Of a stretch of 64,000 bases of DNA, positions 28,134 to 37,583 are shown piece by piece (the stretch's first letter is position 1; each line of letters begins with the position of its first letter). The stretch is from an uncultured Chlorobiaceae bacterium. GTDB lineage: Bacteria; Bacteroidota; Chlorobiia; Chlorobiales; Chlorobiaceae. The position numbers were made by a program, and so were the translations under genes. The notes below the pieces were generated by a model that did not search any database, was not told the DNA's origin, and was given only the letters and a program-made list of their open reading frames with translations. Where the stretch lies: assembly GCA_903843305.1 (NCBI GenBank), contig CAIMPI010000009.1:48571-112570 (forward strand), read 5' to 3'.

Positions 28134-29009
28134 CTATATAGAGGCCATTTCATGCACCACTCCTGTTTCTACTTCAAATATCCTGTCACCCCACTCTCTG
28201 GCCCACTTTTTCAGTTCAGGCGAATTAAGTGGTTTTGGAATAACCGAATCTTCATTTTCGTCGATGTATTTAGCCAGGTTTCTGTATACTTGGGCCTGCT
28301 CGGATTGAGGCGCTGCTTCAATAACTGTTTTGCCATATAATTCACTCTGTGCAACAACCAGTGAACGTGGCACATAACCAATAACATTTGTACCGGTCTT
28401 TTCAGCAAAATCATCGATAAGCTCTGGTGCATAAGCTGCAAGAATACTATTGGCAATAACTCCACCAAGACGTGCGCCACCGGATGGAGCATATTTGTTG
28501 ACCGCTTTGAAAAGGTTATTTGCAGCAAAAATAGCCATAAAATCAGAAGAGGTTACCACAAAGGCGCGGTCAGCAAGACCGTCGCGAATCGGTACCGCAA
28601 ATCCACCACAGACAACATCACCAAGGACATCATACAAGACAAAATCAGGCTTAAATTCATCAAAAACATTTAACTCCTGAAGCAATTCCACTGCCGCATT
28701 AATTCCTCTTCCAGCACATCCAACACCCGGCACCGGCCCGCCTGCCTCAATGCAGAGCACGCCGCCAAAACCAATGGCTGAAATATCCTCAATCCTGAGC
28801 TTGCTCTGTTCGCGCAGCGTATCGAGCACCGTCGGGAGATCATTCCCTCCTCGAAGAATGGTCGTTGAATCGCTTTTTGGGTCGCAGCCAATCTGGATTA
28901 CCCGATAACCAGAATCAGTAAGAGCCGCACTAATGTTTGAGGCCGTTGTTGATTTACCGATGCCGCCCTTGCCATAGATGGCAATATGTTTGCCTATTTT
29001 TTCACTCAT
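28134..29009 (-). CDS. NifH-like ATP-dependent reductase (nitrogenase-like component 2)
   Basis: A 291-residue P-loop ATPase of the NifH/BchL/ChlL superfamily, expected to form a homodimer around one [4Fe-4S] cluster and pass electrons to the NifDK-like partner on ATP hydrolysis. Visible are the P-loop GKGGIGKST (residues 13-21), the cluster cysteines C98 (GVGCAGRG) and C134 (VVCGGFAVP), and R101, the residue ADP-ribosylated in classical NifH. It is the first gene of unit D behind leader D. It carries a C-terminal extension beyond the catalytic core. No strong ribosome binding site precedes the ATG. Confidence 0.9.
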   Translation of the reverse strand: MSEKIGKHIAIYGKGGIGKSTTASNISAALTDSGYRVIQIGCDPKSDSTTILRGGNDLPTVLDTLREQSKLRIEDISAIGFGGVLCIEAGGPVPGVGCAGRGINAAVELLQELNVFDEFKPDFVLYDVLGDVVCGGFAVPIRDGLADRAFVVTSSDFMAIFAANNLFKAVNKYAPSGGARLGGVIANSILAAYAPELIDDFAEKTGTNVIGYVPRSLVVAQSELYGKTVIEAAPQSEQAQVYRNLAKYIDENEDSVIPKPLNSPELKKWAREWGDRIFEVETGVVHEMASI

Positions 29010-29060
29010 ATTCTGCCCGCATGAATTTGATAGAGTAACTGCTTTTTCGATTATCTCCTG

Positions 29061-29098
29061 AAAAACAAAAAGCCGATTTCATGACAAAAAAACGGCTT
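29061..29098 (-). terminator. leader terminator hairpin D (attenuator candidate)
   Basis: On the transcribed strand AAGCCGTTT pairs with AAATCGGCTT around a loop containing TGTCA and is followed by U-rich sequence. TGACA lies upstream in the same leader (plus-strand TGTCA at 29152-29156), so loop and upstream element could pair. Confidence 0.75.
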
Positions 29099-29265
29099 CT
29101 TTATTCGCTTGCTTTTAATCATCAAACTCTACATCATAAAGAAAATTTAAATGTCAAATACTTTGAAAAGTATAAACAACAACTCTTACATAAGACTTTT
29201 CTTTATATCGGTGTTTAATAACAAACTTTTTAATCGAAATACTGTCTTTCATTTCTTTATATGAT

Positions 29266-29330
29266 AAAGAATAAAATAGATTATATAAATCCCCACTAAA
29301 CGGCATTTCATATACCCGAAAAAAGGTAGC
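29266..29330 (-). promoter_or_regulatory. promoter/operator box D
   Basis: AATCCC at 29288, GGCATTTCATATACC at 29302-29316 and AAAAAAGGTAGC (plus-strand reading), with TTATTCTTT as candidate -10 on the minus strand. It drives the nitrogenase-like operon. 29010-29397 holds no gene. Confidence 0.75.
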
Positions 29331-29397
29331 TCATAAAAACTGTTACATGGCAGAGCAAAAATGCTACCAACAAGAGATGCACATTTTATTGCAGTTC

Positions 29398-29877
29398 TTA
29401 AATACTATCCCGATGTATCACAAGTCTGTCCAAATGGAAATAAAATGGATGAAAAGTCTCTTCCTGAGCTTTGCGTACCTGATAAGTTTCATCATGAATC
29501 TTCAATGGCTCTATCAACCATACTGCAGCCAGATCAGCATCACCCAATTGAGAGCGCACCTTACGATAAAACCTGCTGAACCGTAACCCGGAAACAAGCG
29601 CTTTGTACACTCTTCCAGAAATGACAAGCACCTCGTCATTTCGACCGCTGAGAGTCACGGAAACGGGACGATCAAACCAGATACTTCCAAGAAGATTGCG
29701 ATGAGTAGAAGATGTTTCAAGCAACTCGAGGTGCACAAGCCGTCCAGCCTCATCAAGCTGTAAAAATGGAGTCGGCACGCTCTGTGGAGCGCCATGTTCA
29801 TCAATCGTTGCAATGGTGGCGATGGTTCCAGCCTCCGCCAAAAGGCCGCCAACTCGTTGTAGTAATTCGCCTGTCAT
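29398..29877 (-). CDS. FMN-binding split-barrel (pyridoxamine-phosphate-oxidase-like) protein
   Basis: A 159-residue protein with the small beta-barrel pattern of the PNPOx-like flavin family: TIATIDEHGAPQSVPTPF, then THRNLLGSIWFDRPVSVTL, then VLVISGRVYKAL. Such proteins reduce or bind flavin, F420, haem or act on small substrates. Its start overlaps the end of the radical SAM-like gene at 29874-31148 by 4 bp. A second, distantly related barrel protein follows the radical SAM-like gene at 38062-39324, so this pairing occurs twice. It is the last gene of unit B. Confidence 0.78.
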   Translation of the reverse strand: MTGELLQRVGGLLAEAGTIATIATIDEHGAPQSVPTPFLQLDEAGRLVHLELLETSSTHRNLLGSIWFDRPVSVTLSGRNDEVLVISGRVYKALVSGLRFSRFYRKVRSQLGDADLAAVWLIEPLKIHDETYQVRKAQEETFHPFYFHLDRLVIHRDSI

Positions 29878-31148
29878 AGCTCACTTTCCCATAACGGCAA
29901 GATCCTGGATAGATCGGTATCAGGATGATTTCCACAATTCCGATAACTGTCATGATCGATGGGAAGGCGATACTTGATTCGCAGTTGATGAAGTCCGCGA
30001 GCCAGACGAATGTAATAGTCGAGGGACGCATTCTTATATTTACCCAAGGGGGTGTCGGGACGAGGAGACCAGACAATAAAAACCGTGCTGACACCCTGCC
30101 GTGCCAAATCCTCTGCTTCAGAGAGGGTTCGCTCCAGCGCAAGATCTTCACTCTGAAATCCATGCGGCCCAGCCAGTTCTATTCCGGCGACAAGTCCAGT
30201 ATTCACACGCCCATACCCAAACACATCAACGGCATCAACCAAACGCCGTTTCCACTCTTTGTAACCGATCCACTCCCTCTTGCCCGGGCAATAACGGTTG
30301 AAGAGTCCCTCATCCAAAACCTCAAGATCAGAGGTATAGCTGGTCAAGCCCGTTTTATCGTAAAGCCTTTTCAACTGCTCTTTTTCAAATGCAGTACCAA
30401 TCATCTGACTGGGATATTTGTGGGTACGGAAATTTTTTCCAACCTCTTTCAGAAGAGCGATAAAGTAATCGACCTCATCATCAAAAGGACGCTCTCCGCT
30501 GGTTATAGAGCCTGAGGTCAAAAAAATGGTGGAAAAACGACCCTGCTCTTTCAGTGCCTCCCCAATCACTTCACCAACCTCAACAGGATCAAGTTTTGCT
30601 GGAATATTCAGCAAATCGCGCCCCTTTTTGAGCTGAACAACGATATCGCAGAACGCACACCCTTTTGCATTATTCCAGAATGTGCAGTAACGGTAAGGGA
30701 AAATATTAAGCCGCTGTGGACGGGCGCTGACGATATGTTTCATCGGCACACCAGAACGACTTTTCTTTGCATAATATGCTGGAGCTGGCCAATAATCAAC
30801 AGGTTCAACTGGAGTGCCATTATCAAAAAGCCACGCATCACCATCGAGTACATCCACAACATAGGGATCATCTTCCTGTGGGGTTGGTGTCGTAATGATT
30901 GATGTCCCATCACGCAAGAGCAACGACTCTGGACGAACTGCAGTTTTGCCGTCACGAGCTCCAAAGATATGGGTACCGGTTGTCTGATGCAGTGTTTCAT
31001 CCAAAAGCTCGAGGGCGGCATCGGCATAAAAAACTCCACGACGCTGGACATCCGTTTTGAGAATAATCAGACGAGGCACATCTGGATAGCGTGCAGCAAC
31101 GGTATCCAGATCTGTTATCAGAGATCTTTTGAGTAACGCGTAAGACAT
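29874..31148 (-). CDS. radical SAM-like protein with C-x8-C-x2-C motif
   Basis: A 424-residue protein with three cysteines at 155, 164 and 167 (YCTFWNNAKGCAFC), a spacing wider than the usual C-x3-C-x2-C. A following FLTSGSI strand, the DLEVLDEGLFNRYCPGK segment and GRVNTGLVAGIELAG are consistent with a radical SAM TIM barrel. It has a divergent N-terminal domain of about 130 residues. It shares overall architecture and cysteine spacing with 38062-39324, 39692-40921 and 40958-42181. Cofactor maturation for the reductases, or synthesis of the exported molecule, are both possible jobs. Confidence 0.72.
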   Translation of the reverse strand: MSYALLKRSLITDLDTVAARYPDVPRLIILKTDVQRRGVFYADAALELLDETLHQTTGTHIFGARDGKTAVRPESLLLRDGTSIITTPTPQEDDPYVVDVLDGDAWLFDNGTPVEPVDYWPAPAYYAKKSRSGVPMKHIVSARPQRLNIFPYRYCTFWNNAKGCAFCDIVVQLKKGRDLLNIPAKLDPVEVGEVIGEALKEQGRFSTIFLTSGSITSGERPFDDEVDYFIALLKEVGKNFRTHKYPSQMIGTAFEKEQLKRLYDKTGLTSYTSDLEVLDEGLFNRYCPGKREWIGYKEWKRRLVDAVDVFGYGRVNTGLVAGIELAGPHGFQSEDLALERTLSEAEDLARQGVSTVFIVWSPRPDTPLGKYKNASLDYYIRLARGLHQLRIKYRLPIDHDSYRNCGNHPDTDLSRILPLWESEL

Positions 31149-31186
31149 TTTGCACTAACCTCCATTTGTTATTGTTGACAAACGCT

Positions 31187-32944
31187 CTAAGCCACTTCAT
31201 CCAGCAATATCCCTGCCTGATGCAAGCGCCAATAGTGCCCCTGCCGACCAAGCAACTCACCATGGGTTCCGCTTTCGACAATCTTTCCAAGCTCCAGCAC
31301 GCAAATAGTATCCATTTGCTGTACTGTCGATAAACGATGAGCAATAACCAGAAGAGTACGACCAGCCGATACCCGGTGAATCGCTTTTTGAAGAACCTCC
31401 TCAGTTCGTGAATCGAGGCAGGCTGTTGCTTCGTCAAGAATCAGGATTCTCGGATCAAATATCAGCACACGAGCAAAAGAGAGCAGTTGCCGCTCACCGG
31501 CCGAAAGTGTACTGGCTCGCTCCGAAAGAATGGTTTCATACCCCTGAGGTTGACGCAGAATAAACGGTTCGGCTCCCACAAGCCTGCAAGCCTCCTTGAC
31601 CCGATCCTCTGAGATGCCGGTCTGGAAAAAGCGGATGTTATCAATAATGGTACCGGAAAAGAGTGTCACATCCTGCTGAACAATACCAACTGAACGCCGG
31701 AGTTTATCCAGCGGCCACTCACGAATATCCTTGCCATCAATAATCAACGAACCTGCCGTGACATCATAAAACCTGGTAACAAGATTCATGATAGAGGTTT
31801 TGCCTGCGCCAGTAGCGCCAACAAAACCAATACGCTCTCCAGGACGAATCGTCAAGTGAAGATCGTGCAGTACAGGGTGGCCTGGACGATAGGCCAGAGA
31901 GACGCCGTCTAACGTTATCAAGCCCGAAACCTTCGGCGCTGTCGCATCGGCAACTTCCTGAATATCAGGAACCTCCTGAAGCGTTCGACTGATGCGATCC
32001 GAAGCAACAATCGAAGACTGAAGCGTGTTCATCTGCTGAGAAATGGTGTTAATCGGCTGGAAAAAGCGCCGGATATAGCCCACAAAGGCATACAAAACAC
32101 CAAAGGAAATTGTCCCGCCAATCACCCCTTTACCTCCAAACCAGATAAGGGCAGCAATCGAAAGATCTCCCAGAAGTTCGGTGATATTAAAAAAGAGAAG
32201 AAACCAGCGGTTTTCGAGAATAGTCCATTCAAGCAGGGCTTTATTGCGCTCGTCAAGTCGTCTCCGTTGCTTCTCCTCCTGATGAAAAATCTGAACAATC
32301 GCCATGCCGCTCAGATTCTCAGCAAGAAATCCTATGAGCACACCAAGCCGATGACGAACTTCGGTGTTGATTGTTCGAATTTTACTTTGAAAAAAGAAGG
32401 CTAAAACAACAACTGGCGGCACAAGAAGAAAGCAGTACAACGCTATAACCACGTTCAAATGCAACATAAAAAACATGATCAGCACAAGTGAAAAAGTACC
32501 TCTCAGTGTGTTGGCCAAAAACTGGGTAAAAAAGTTATTGAGCGCTTCGGTGTCGCTGACCACATTGGTAATGATACGACCCGGGCTGTTTTGGTCGAAG
32601 TATCGCAGGGCTAACCGCTGAATGTGCTTGAACAGATCGATTCGAATTGACCGGACAATTGAGAGGCCTATCTGTTGTAAGACGATGTCCTGGTAATAGG
32701 TTAGACCAAAGGCGAGCAACACCAGCCCAAGGTAGCTCAACGCCATGAGCACAATTGCTCCAGAATCCGGTTTCGAAACCGTCACAAAACGATCAATAGC
32801 CTCTTTGACCAGCCACGGCTGCACCAGATCAATAACCACCACTGCCACCACCAGAGTACAGACAATCGCCAACCTTTTCTGATGTGATTTGATATAAGGA
32901 AACAAGGTTGCAAAAGCGCCTCTCGTTTGTGATTGCGCGCTCAT
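31187..32944 (-). CDS. ABC exporter half-transporter, canonical Walker B
   Basis: A 585-residue type-I exporter subunit: six membrane helices and an ATPase domain with Walker A GATGAGKTS, Walker B LILDEATACLD with catalytic Glu, and IAHRLST. Its signature is LSAGERQ. It overlaps its upstream partner by 4 bp and forms the second complete asymmetric exporter pair of the island. Confidence 0.9.
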   Translation of the reverse strand: MSAQSQTRGAFATLFPYIKSHQKRLAIVCTLVVAVVVIDLVQPWLVKEAIDRFVTVSKPDSGAIVLMALSYLGLVLLAFGLTYYQDIVLQQIGLSIVRSIRIDLFKHIQRLALRYFDQNSPGRIITNVVSDTEALNNFFTQFLANTLRGTFSLVLIMFFMLHLNVVIALYCFLLVPPVVVLAFFFQSKIRTINTEVRHRLGVLIGFLAENLSGMAIVQIFHQEEKQRRRLDERNKALLEWTILENRWFLLFFNITELLGDLSIAALIWFGGKGVIGGTISFGVLYAFVGYIRRFFQPINTISQQMNTLQSSIVASDRISRTLQEVPDIQEVADATAPKVSGLITLDGVSLAYRPGHPVLHDLHLTIRPGERIGFVGATGAGKTSIMNLVTRFYDVTAGSLIIDGKDIREWPLDKLRRSVGIVQQDVTLFSGTIIDNIRFFQTGISEDRVKEACRLVGAEPFILRQPQGYETILSERASTLSAGERQLLSFARVLIFDPRILILDEATACLDSRTEEVLQKAIHRVSAGRTLLVIAHRLSTVQQMDTICVLELGKIVESGTHGELLGRQGHYWRLHQAGILLDEVA

Positions 32945-34797
32945 AAAACCTCCTCCATTCTACCTGATTCAAGGACATTCATCTCAACATCAAGATCAGG
33001 CTGTGAATTATCCCGCTCTCCATCTGCCTCACTCGCCTCCGAAAGACCAGCCTGCATGAACCACAATCCAGCATAGTGTCCACCAAGGGCAAGCAGTTGT
33101 GCGTGATTACCTCGCTCAATAATTCGGCCTTCGTCAAACACCACAATTTCATCAGCATGTTGCACGGCACTCAACCTGTGGGAAATGATAATAGTAGCCT
33201 TTGGCACGTTCTCTGTCGAATCTGGAAATAATTTTGGTAACTCAAGAAGATTTGACAAAATACGACGCTCGGTACTGGTATCAACTGCGCTCAGAGAGTC
33301 GTCCATAATCTGAAAGGGCGCATCCTTGTATATCATACGGGCAATCGCTATACGCTGTTTTTGACCGCCAGAGAGCCGAACGCCACGTTCACCAATCTCC
33401 GTATCATATTGTTCAGGAAAACTGACGATGTTGTCATGAACCGCCGTAATTTCCGCACAGCGTTCAGCCCTTTCTCGATCAGGAGATTCATCAGAAAAAG
33501 CAATATTTTCGAGCACGGTCGTGGAAAAGAGAAAACCATCCTGAGGCACATAAGCGATGCCATCCCGGAGACGCGCAAGCGGATAGTGCAGAATATCCTC
33601 ACCATCAATAAAAACAGTTCCCTCCGGCGGATCGTAGAGACGCAAAAGAAGGTCTGCCAAGGTTGATTTTCCACTTCCCATCGCCCCAATGATACCAAGG
33701 GTTTTGCCAGGTTTTACTTTGAAGGATATGTCGGTCAGCACATCACTATTGCTGCCAGAATAACGAAACGTCAGCCCCTTCACCTGAAGATCTCCCCGCA
33801 ACGGACGATCGAGCAGCGGGACTGCCCTGTCGAGCACTTCGGGTACCACACGCAGAAGTTCATCGATCCTGTTCAGCGAAGCAATAGAGCGCTGAACAAT
33901 ATTGAGCACATTACCCAACTGCTCCAATGGCTGGCGCAACAACGCAACGTAAAGGGTAAATGCCACAAAATCTCCGAGCGAAATAACCTTTTCTATCAGC
34001 AAAAAACCGCCATATCCAAGCACAAAAATAAAACCGAGATTGACCATCAACGGAACCAATGCTCCAAACAGTGAGGAGAGACGGACAAAACGCATTTTCT
34101 CTTCGACGATAGTATCAACCGTTTTTTCAAACCGGCTTATAACGACATGCTCAGTGCCAAACGCTTTAACGGCACGAATACCGCCAATAACCTCCTCCGT
34201 CGTCTGTGCCATAGCGCCAAGCGCCTCCTGAGTACGTTGGGATTGATGGCGAATTTGAGGACCAAGCCACTTGACAAGAAGCGGAATAAGCAACAGTGGG
34301 CCAAGCCCAGCCAGTGTCAGCCGCCAATCGACATGAGTGACCATAATCCAGGCGGCAACAAGCAACATCGCCAACCCGCTCACTGCCTGGTTGATTCCTT
34401 GAGAAACCAGCTCACGCACCACCTCAACATCGCTTAACGCATGAGAAATCATGTCGCCCACGCTGTGACGATGATAGTAGGATGGCGAAAGCGTACCCCA
34501 TTTTTCAAATAACTGTTTGCGCAGGCTATAAGTCAACTGACGCCCCTTGTGGTGAACAAGAACACGCCCACCCCAACCGGTGACAACACGCACAACACCG
34601 ATCACAATAATCAGGCCGACATACTTCGCCATTTGTGTTGTCCCCAGAGTACCATCGCGCAAGCTGTCAGTAATAATGCCAAGCAATCGCGGAATCTGTG
34701 CCGCCAAAAAACTGGCCGCAGCAACCATACCTATACCCACAAAGTAGATGAACCAGTGTCTTCTGATATGTAAGCCAACAATCCGTAATCCTCTCAT
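32941..34797 (-). CDS. ABC exporter half-transporter, degenerate Walker B
   Basis: A 618-residue type-I exporter subunit with Walker A GAMGSGKST, signature LSGGQKQR and Walker B QIMDDSLSAVD, where Asp replaces the catalytic Glu. The C-terminus has an acidic extension of about 30 residues. It lies directly downstream of an importer binding protein, the same arrangement as in unit D. Confidence 0.9.
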   Translation of the reverse strand: MRGLRIVGLHIRRHWFIYFVGIGMVAAASFLAAQIPRLLGIITDSLRDGTLGTTQMAKYVGLIIVIGVVRVVTGWGGRVLVHHKGRQLTYSLRKQLFEKWGTLSPSYYHRHSVGDMISHALSDVEVVRELVSQGINQAVSGLAMLLVAAWIMVTHVDWRLTLAGLGPLLLIPLLVKWLGPQIRHQSQRTQEALGAMAQTTEEVIGGIRAVKAFGTEHVVISRFEKTVDTIVEEKMRFVRLSSLFGALVPLMVNLGFIFVLGYGGFLLIEKVISLGDFVAFTLYVALLRQPLEQLGNVLNIVQRSIASLNRIDELLRVVPEVLDRAVPLLDRPLRGDLQVKGLTFRYSGSNSDVLTDISFKVKPGKTLGIIGAMGSGKSTLADLLLRLYDPPEGTVFIDGEDILHYPLARLRDGIAYVPQDGFLFSTTVLENIAFSDESPDRERAERCAEITAVHDNIVSFPEQYDTEIGERGVRLSGGQKQRIAIARMIYKDAPFQIMDDSLSAVDTSTERRILSNLLELPKLFPDSTENVPKATIIISHRLSAVQHADEIVVFDEGRIIERGNHAQLLALGGHYAGLWFMQAGLSEASEADGERDNSQPDLDVEMNVLESGRMEEVL

Positions 34798-34815
34798 AAT
34801 GTTTGGTTTACCAGC

Positions 34816-35808
34816 TTACTTTGGAAGAAACTGCTCATCGACTATCTGTTGAGCAGTAACCTTCGAGTTCGGGTCAATGTCGCCCAGATCTTTCAAAATT
34901 TTAATCGCATGTTCGGTACCGGCAAAATCAATTCTTCCGCTGGTCTCCCAAGTGGGAATCTCTTTTTCATTGACCTTTCTATAAGTGACTTCATCCTGCT
35001 GCAACTCTGTTACCGCAAACTTGATTGCCTCATCAGGATGGGCTTTGAGATACTCTACCGTCTTGCGATATGCAGCGAGAAATCCTCTTACTGCCTCAGG
35101 TTTTTCCTTGATAAACGAGTTGGTTGCAAAAATGAACGAGTGCTGGTAGTGACCAAAATAATCGGCGGCACGCTCCAGAATCTTGCCAAATCCCTCCAAT
35201 TCTGCTTTAACTCCTATCATTTCAGAAGTAATGATCGCCTCAACCTTCCCTGCCTGCAAGGCCGCCAACGCATTAGCGCTGGTGCCAGCATTCACGTACT
35301 GAAAATCAGATGGCTTGAACCCTTTCGCTTTTGCAATAACATTGAACGCCTGAATTGTGCCTTGACCTGGAGCTCCAGGGCTGACCGGCTTGCCCTTCAA
35401 ATCAGCAAAGTCCTTGTACTGGGGTTTTGAAACCAGAACAAAATGCTGACCTGATGCTGGCGGCGCCCCGATAATGGTAATCGGCACTCCTGCAGCAGCT
35501 CCGACCAGGATCGGCGAACCCATTCCGCCGAGATCCGCTTCACCTGCAGCGGCGGCGGTCACAGCCTCAACACCACCGGTAATAGTTACTATTTTCACAT
35601 CAAGTCCCTGTTCAGCGAAATAACCCTTTTTTATACCAAAGGTTATTGGAAGATTTCCTGCACTGGTAGCATACCTGACAAGGGTTTTTTGCGTTTCGCC
35701 CTTCTGCGCGGATTGTTCATTTTTGTTGGTGCAACCTGTTATTGCAAGCACGGCAAACATCAACAGCGGAATAAATTTTATGATACTGAGTCTCTGCATG
35801 GTACTCAT
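34816..35808 (-). CDS. lipoprotein substrate-binding protein of ABC importer
   Basis: A 330-residue binding protein with a lipoprotein signal peptide ending in the lipobox LAITGC. The mature part opens VRYATSAGNLPITFGIKKG and continues as a typical SsuA/TauA-class fold (AAAGEADLGGMGSP, KGKPVSPGAPGQGT). A second ATG four codons in is also possible. It should be anchored to the outer face of the inner membrane and deliver ligand to the permease at 35837-36646. Confidence 0.9.
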   Translation of the reverse strand: MSTMQRLSIIKFIPLLMFAVLAITGCTNKNEQSAQKGETQKTLVRYATSAGNLPITFGIKKGYFAEQGLDVKIVTITGGVEAVTAAAAGEADLGGMGSPILVGAAAGVPITIIGAPPASGQHFVLVSKPQYKDFADLKGKPVSPGAPGQGTIQAFNVIAKAKGFKPSDFQYVNAGTSANALAALQAGKVEAIITSEMIGVKAELEGFGKILERAADYFGHYQHSFIFATNSFIKEKPEAVRGFLAAYRKTVEYLKAHPDEAIKFAVTELQQDEVTYRKVNEKEIPTWETSGRIDFAGTEHAIKILKDLGDIDPNSKVTAQQIVDEQFLPK

Positions 35809-35836
35809 CGTCCTTATTTATAGTGTTTTGATAATT

Positions 35837-36646
35837 TCAATGCACGGCAACTTCGCCACGCCACCTGTCAAAATAACGACCGAACCTATCAAGCGTAAAA
35901 TCAAGCGTTATACCAGTGAATGCGACAACCAGAACACCGGCGAAAACCTTGTCGGTCTGAAACGTTGAACCGGCATACTGAATCATATAGCCAATACCCG
36001 CTGCACCACCGAAAACCTCAGCCATAATGACCCCAAGAAGTCCACGACTGGCGGCCAATCGTAATCCGGTTATCAGAAACGGCAGGGAGGTTGGCAACGC
36101 TATACTGCGGAATACCTGCCAGCGTGACGCACCGTAGGCGCGAGCGACATGGATCAAATCATTGTCAATGGTGCTCATGGCAACCTGAAGATTCACAATC
36201 AGGGGAAAAATGGCGCTCAAAAGCACAATTACAATCTTGGAGGTGATACCAAGTCCAAACCAGATAATGAACAGCGGCATCAGCGCAATGCGTGGCGTGG
36301 CCTGCATGGCTGCAATAAACGGGCCAAAAGCAGCTCGAATCAGTTTAAACCACCCGAGCATGATCCCTATGGGAAAACCAATAAGAATTGCCACACCATA
36401 TCCAAAAACAAACTCCTGGCCGCTTATTATCAGATTTTGAAGTAACGAGCCGTCCGTGATGATTGTAATCAAAGCAAGCACCACTCGGGAAGGAGAGCTG
36501 ATAAAGAGCGGATTGACAAGCCTGAATTGAAACAAAAGCTCCCAACTGATCAGAAACAGCAGAATAACGCTTGAACCCAAGAGCGTACTTGCAATTTTCT
36601 CCCTTTTCACTTCGTTTGATTTTGGAAATACCGTCACTTTTCTCAT
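35837..36646 (-). CDS. ABC importer permease (SsuC/TauC type)
   Basis: A 269-residue permease with six hydrophobic segments and the coupling region HVARAYGASRWQVFRSIALP. It overlaps the upstream ATPase gene by 4 bp. Single permease, so likely a homodimer. Third importer of the island. Confidence 0.92.
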   Translation of the reverse strand: MRKVTVFPKSNEVKREKIASTLLGSSVILLFLISWELLFQFRLVNPLFISSPSRVVLALITIITDGSLLQNLIISGQEFVFGYGVAILIGFPIGIMLGWFKLIRAAFGPFIAAMQATPRIALMPLFIIWFGLGITSKIVIVLLSAIFPLIVNLQVAMSTIDNDLIHVARAYGASRWQVFRSIALPTSLPFLITGLRLAASRGLLGVIMAEVFGGAAGIGYMIQYAGSTFQTDKVFAGVLVVAFTGITLDFTLDRFGRYFDRWRGEVAVH

Positions 36647-37566
36647 ATACCGCCCCCAATATTTGCATTGCCTTCAATTACTCGCCAGATTTCGTTCATG
36701 AACCCCCTGAACTCTTCAGAATCTTTAATGAGGCTTTTACGTGGTCGCTCGATAGGTATACGTATATCTGCAAGCACATAAGCTGGCCGCGACGAAAAAA
36801 TGATAACGCGGTCGGAAAGGAGTACCGCTTCGTCAATTTGATGCGTAACCATCAAGACCGTCTTGCCAACTTTTTCGCACAGTTCGAGCAGCTCGTTCTG
36901 CATCAGTTCACGAGTAATGGCATCAAGGGCGGCAAACGGCTCATCCAGCAGCAACACCTCAGGATCGCAAGCCAGGGCACGCGCCAGATTCACTCGCTGC
37001 TGCATTCCTCCCGACAATTGATGCGGATAATGGTCTTCAAAGCCGTTGAGCCGTACCAGGTTCACATAGTAACCGGCTTTTTCTCTGGCAGCAGCCTGCT
37101 TCATGCCGCTCAATTCGAGCCCATAGGTGATATTGCGCCCAACCTTCCGCCATGGGAGCAGTGATGCTTTTTGAAACACCACGGCCCTGTCCATTCCTGG
37201 ACCGGTGACAATTCGATCATTGACTCTGATTTCACCATGCTGGTGTTTTACCAAGCCTGCAATAGCATTGAGAAAAGTCGATTTACCACAACCGGACAAA
37301 CCCACGATGGTCACAAACTCCCCTTCGCGTATGTCAAGTGTCACCTTGTCTACCGCCACCATAGTGTGCCCGCTCTGCTTGTCAAGGTATCCGATCACCA
37401 GATCCTTGATGGAGAGCTTTACAGGGTGCTTGGCGAGAGATTCAAGTGGTTCCCGACCTCTGCCATTGAGCTTGACGGCAGGAGCCGCATGTCCATTTGC
37501 CGCAGTGACGACTGTTGAGTGCACCACTGCAGCAACACTGCTTTTTTCAATGATTGCTTCCTTCAT
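36643..37566 (-). CDS. ABC importer ATP-binding protein with N-terminal extension
   Basis: A 307-residue ATPase with Walker A GLSGCGKST, signature LSGGMQQR, Walker [12 protein letters not shown] and switch histidine MVTHQIDEA. Compared with its two paralogues in the window it has about 45 extra N-terminal residues of low complexity. Position between the FMN-barrel gene and the permease places it in unit B. Confidence 0.92.
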   Translation of the reverse strand: MKEAIIEKSSVAAVVHSTVVTAANGHAAPAVKLNGRGREPLESLAKHPVKLSIKDLVIGYLDKQSGHTMVAVDKVTLDIREGEFVTIVGLSGCGKSTFLNAIAGLVKHQHGEIRVNDRIVTGPGMDRAVVFQKASLLPWRKVGRNITYGLELSGMKQAAAREKAGYYVNLVRLNGFEDHYPHQLSGGMQQRVNLARALACDPEVLLLDEPFAALDAITRELMQNELLELCEKVGKTVLMVTHQIDEAVLLSDRVIIFSSRPAYVLADIRIPIERPRKSLIKDSEEFRGFMNEIWRVIEGNANIGGGI

Positions 37567-37583
37567 GATGTTTCTTGTACCGG

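Noticed and set aside
25361..29009. Protochlorophyllide or chlorophyllide reductase (BchLNB/BchXYZ)
   Set aside because: The NifD-like subunit has one interface cysteine where BchN has three, no bch genes are near, and the surrounding genes are importers and exporters.
25361..29009. Classical nitrogen fixation operon
   Set aside because: The P-cluster cysteines and the cofactor histidine of NifD are missing, and nifE, nifN, nifB and glnB-type genes are absent.
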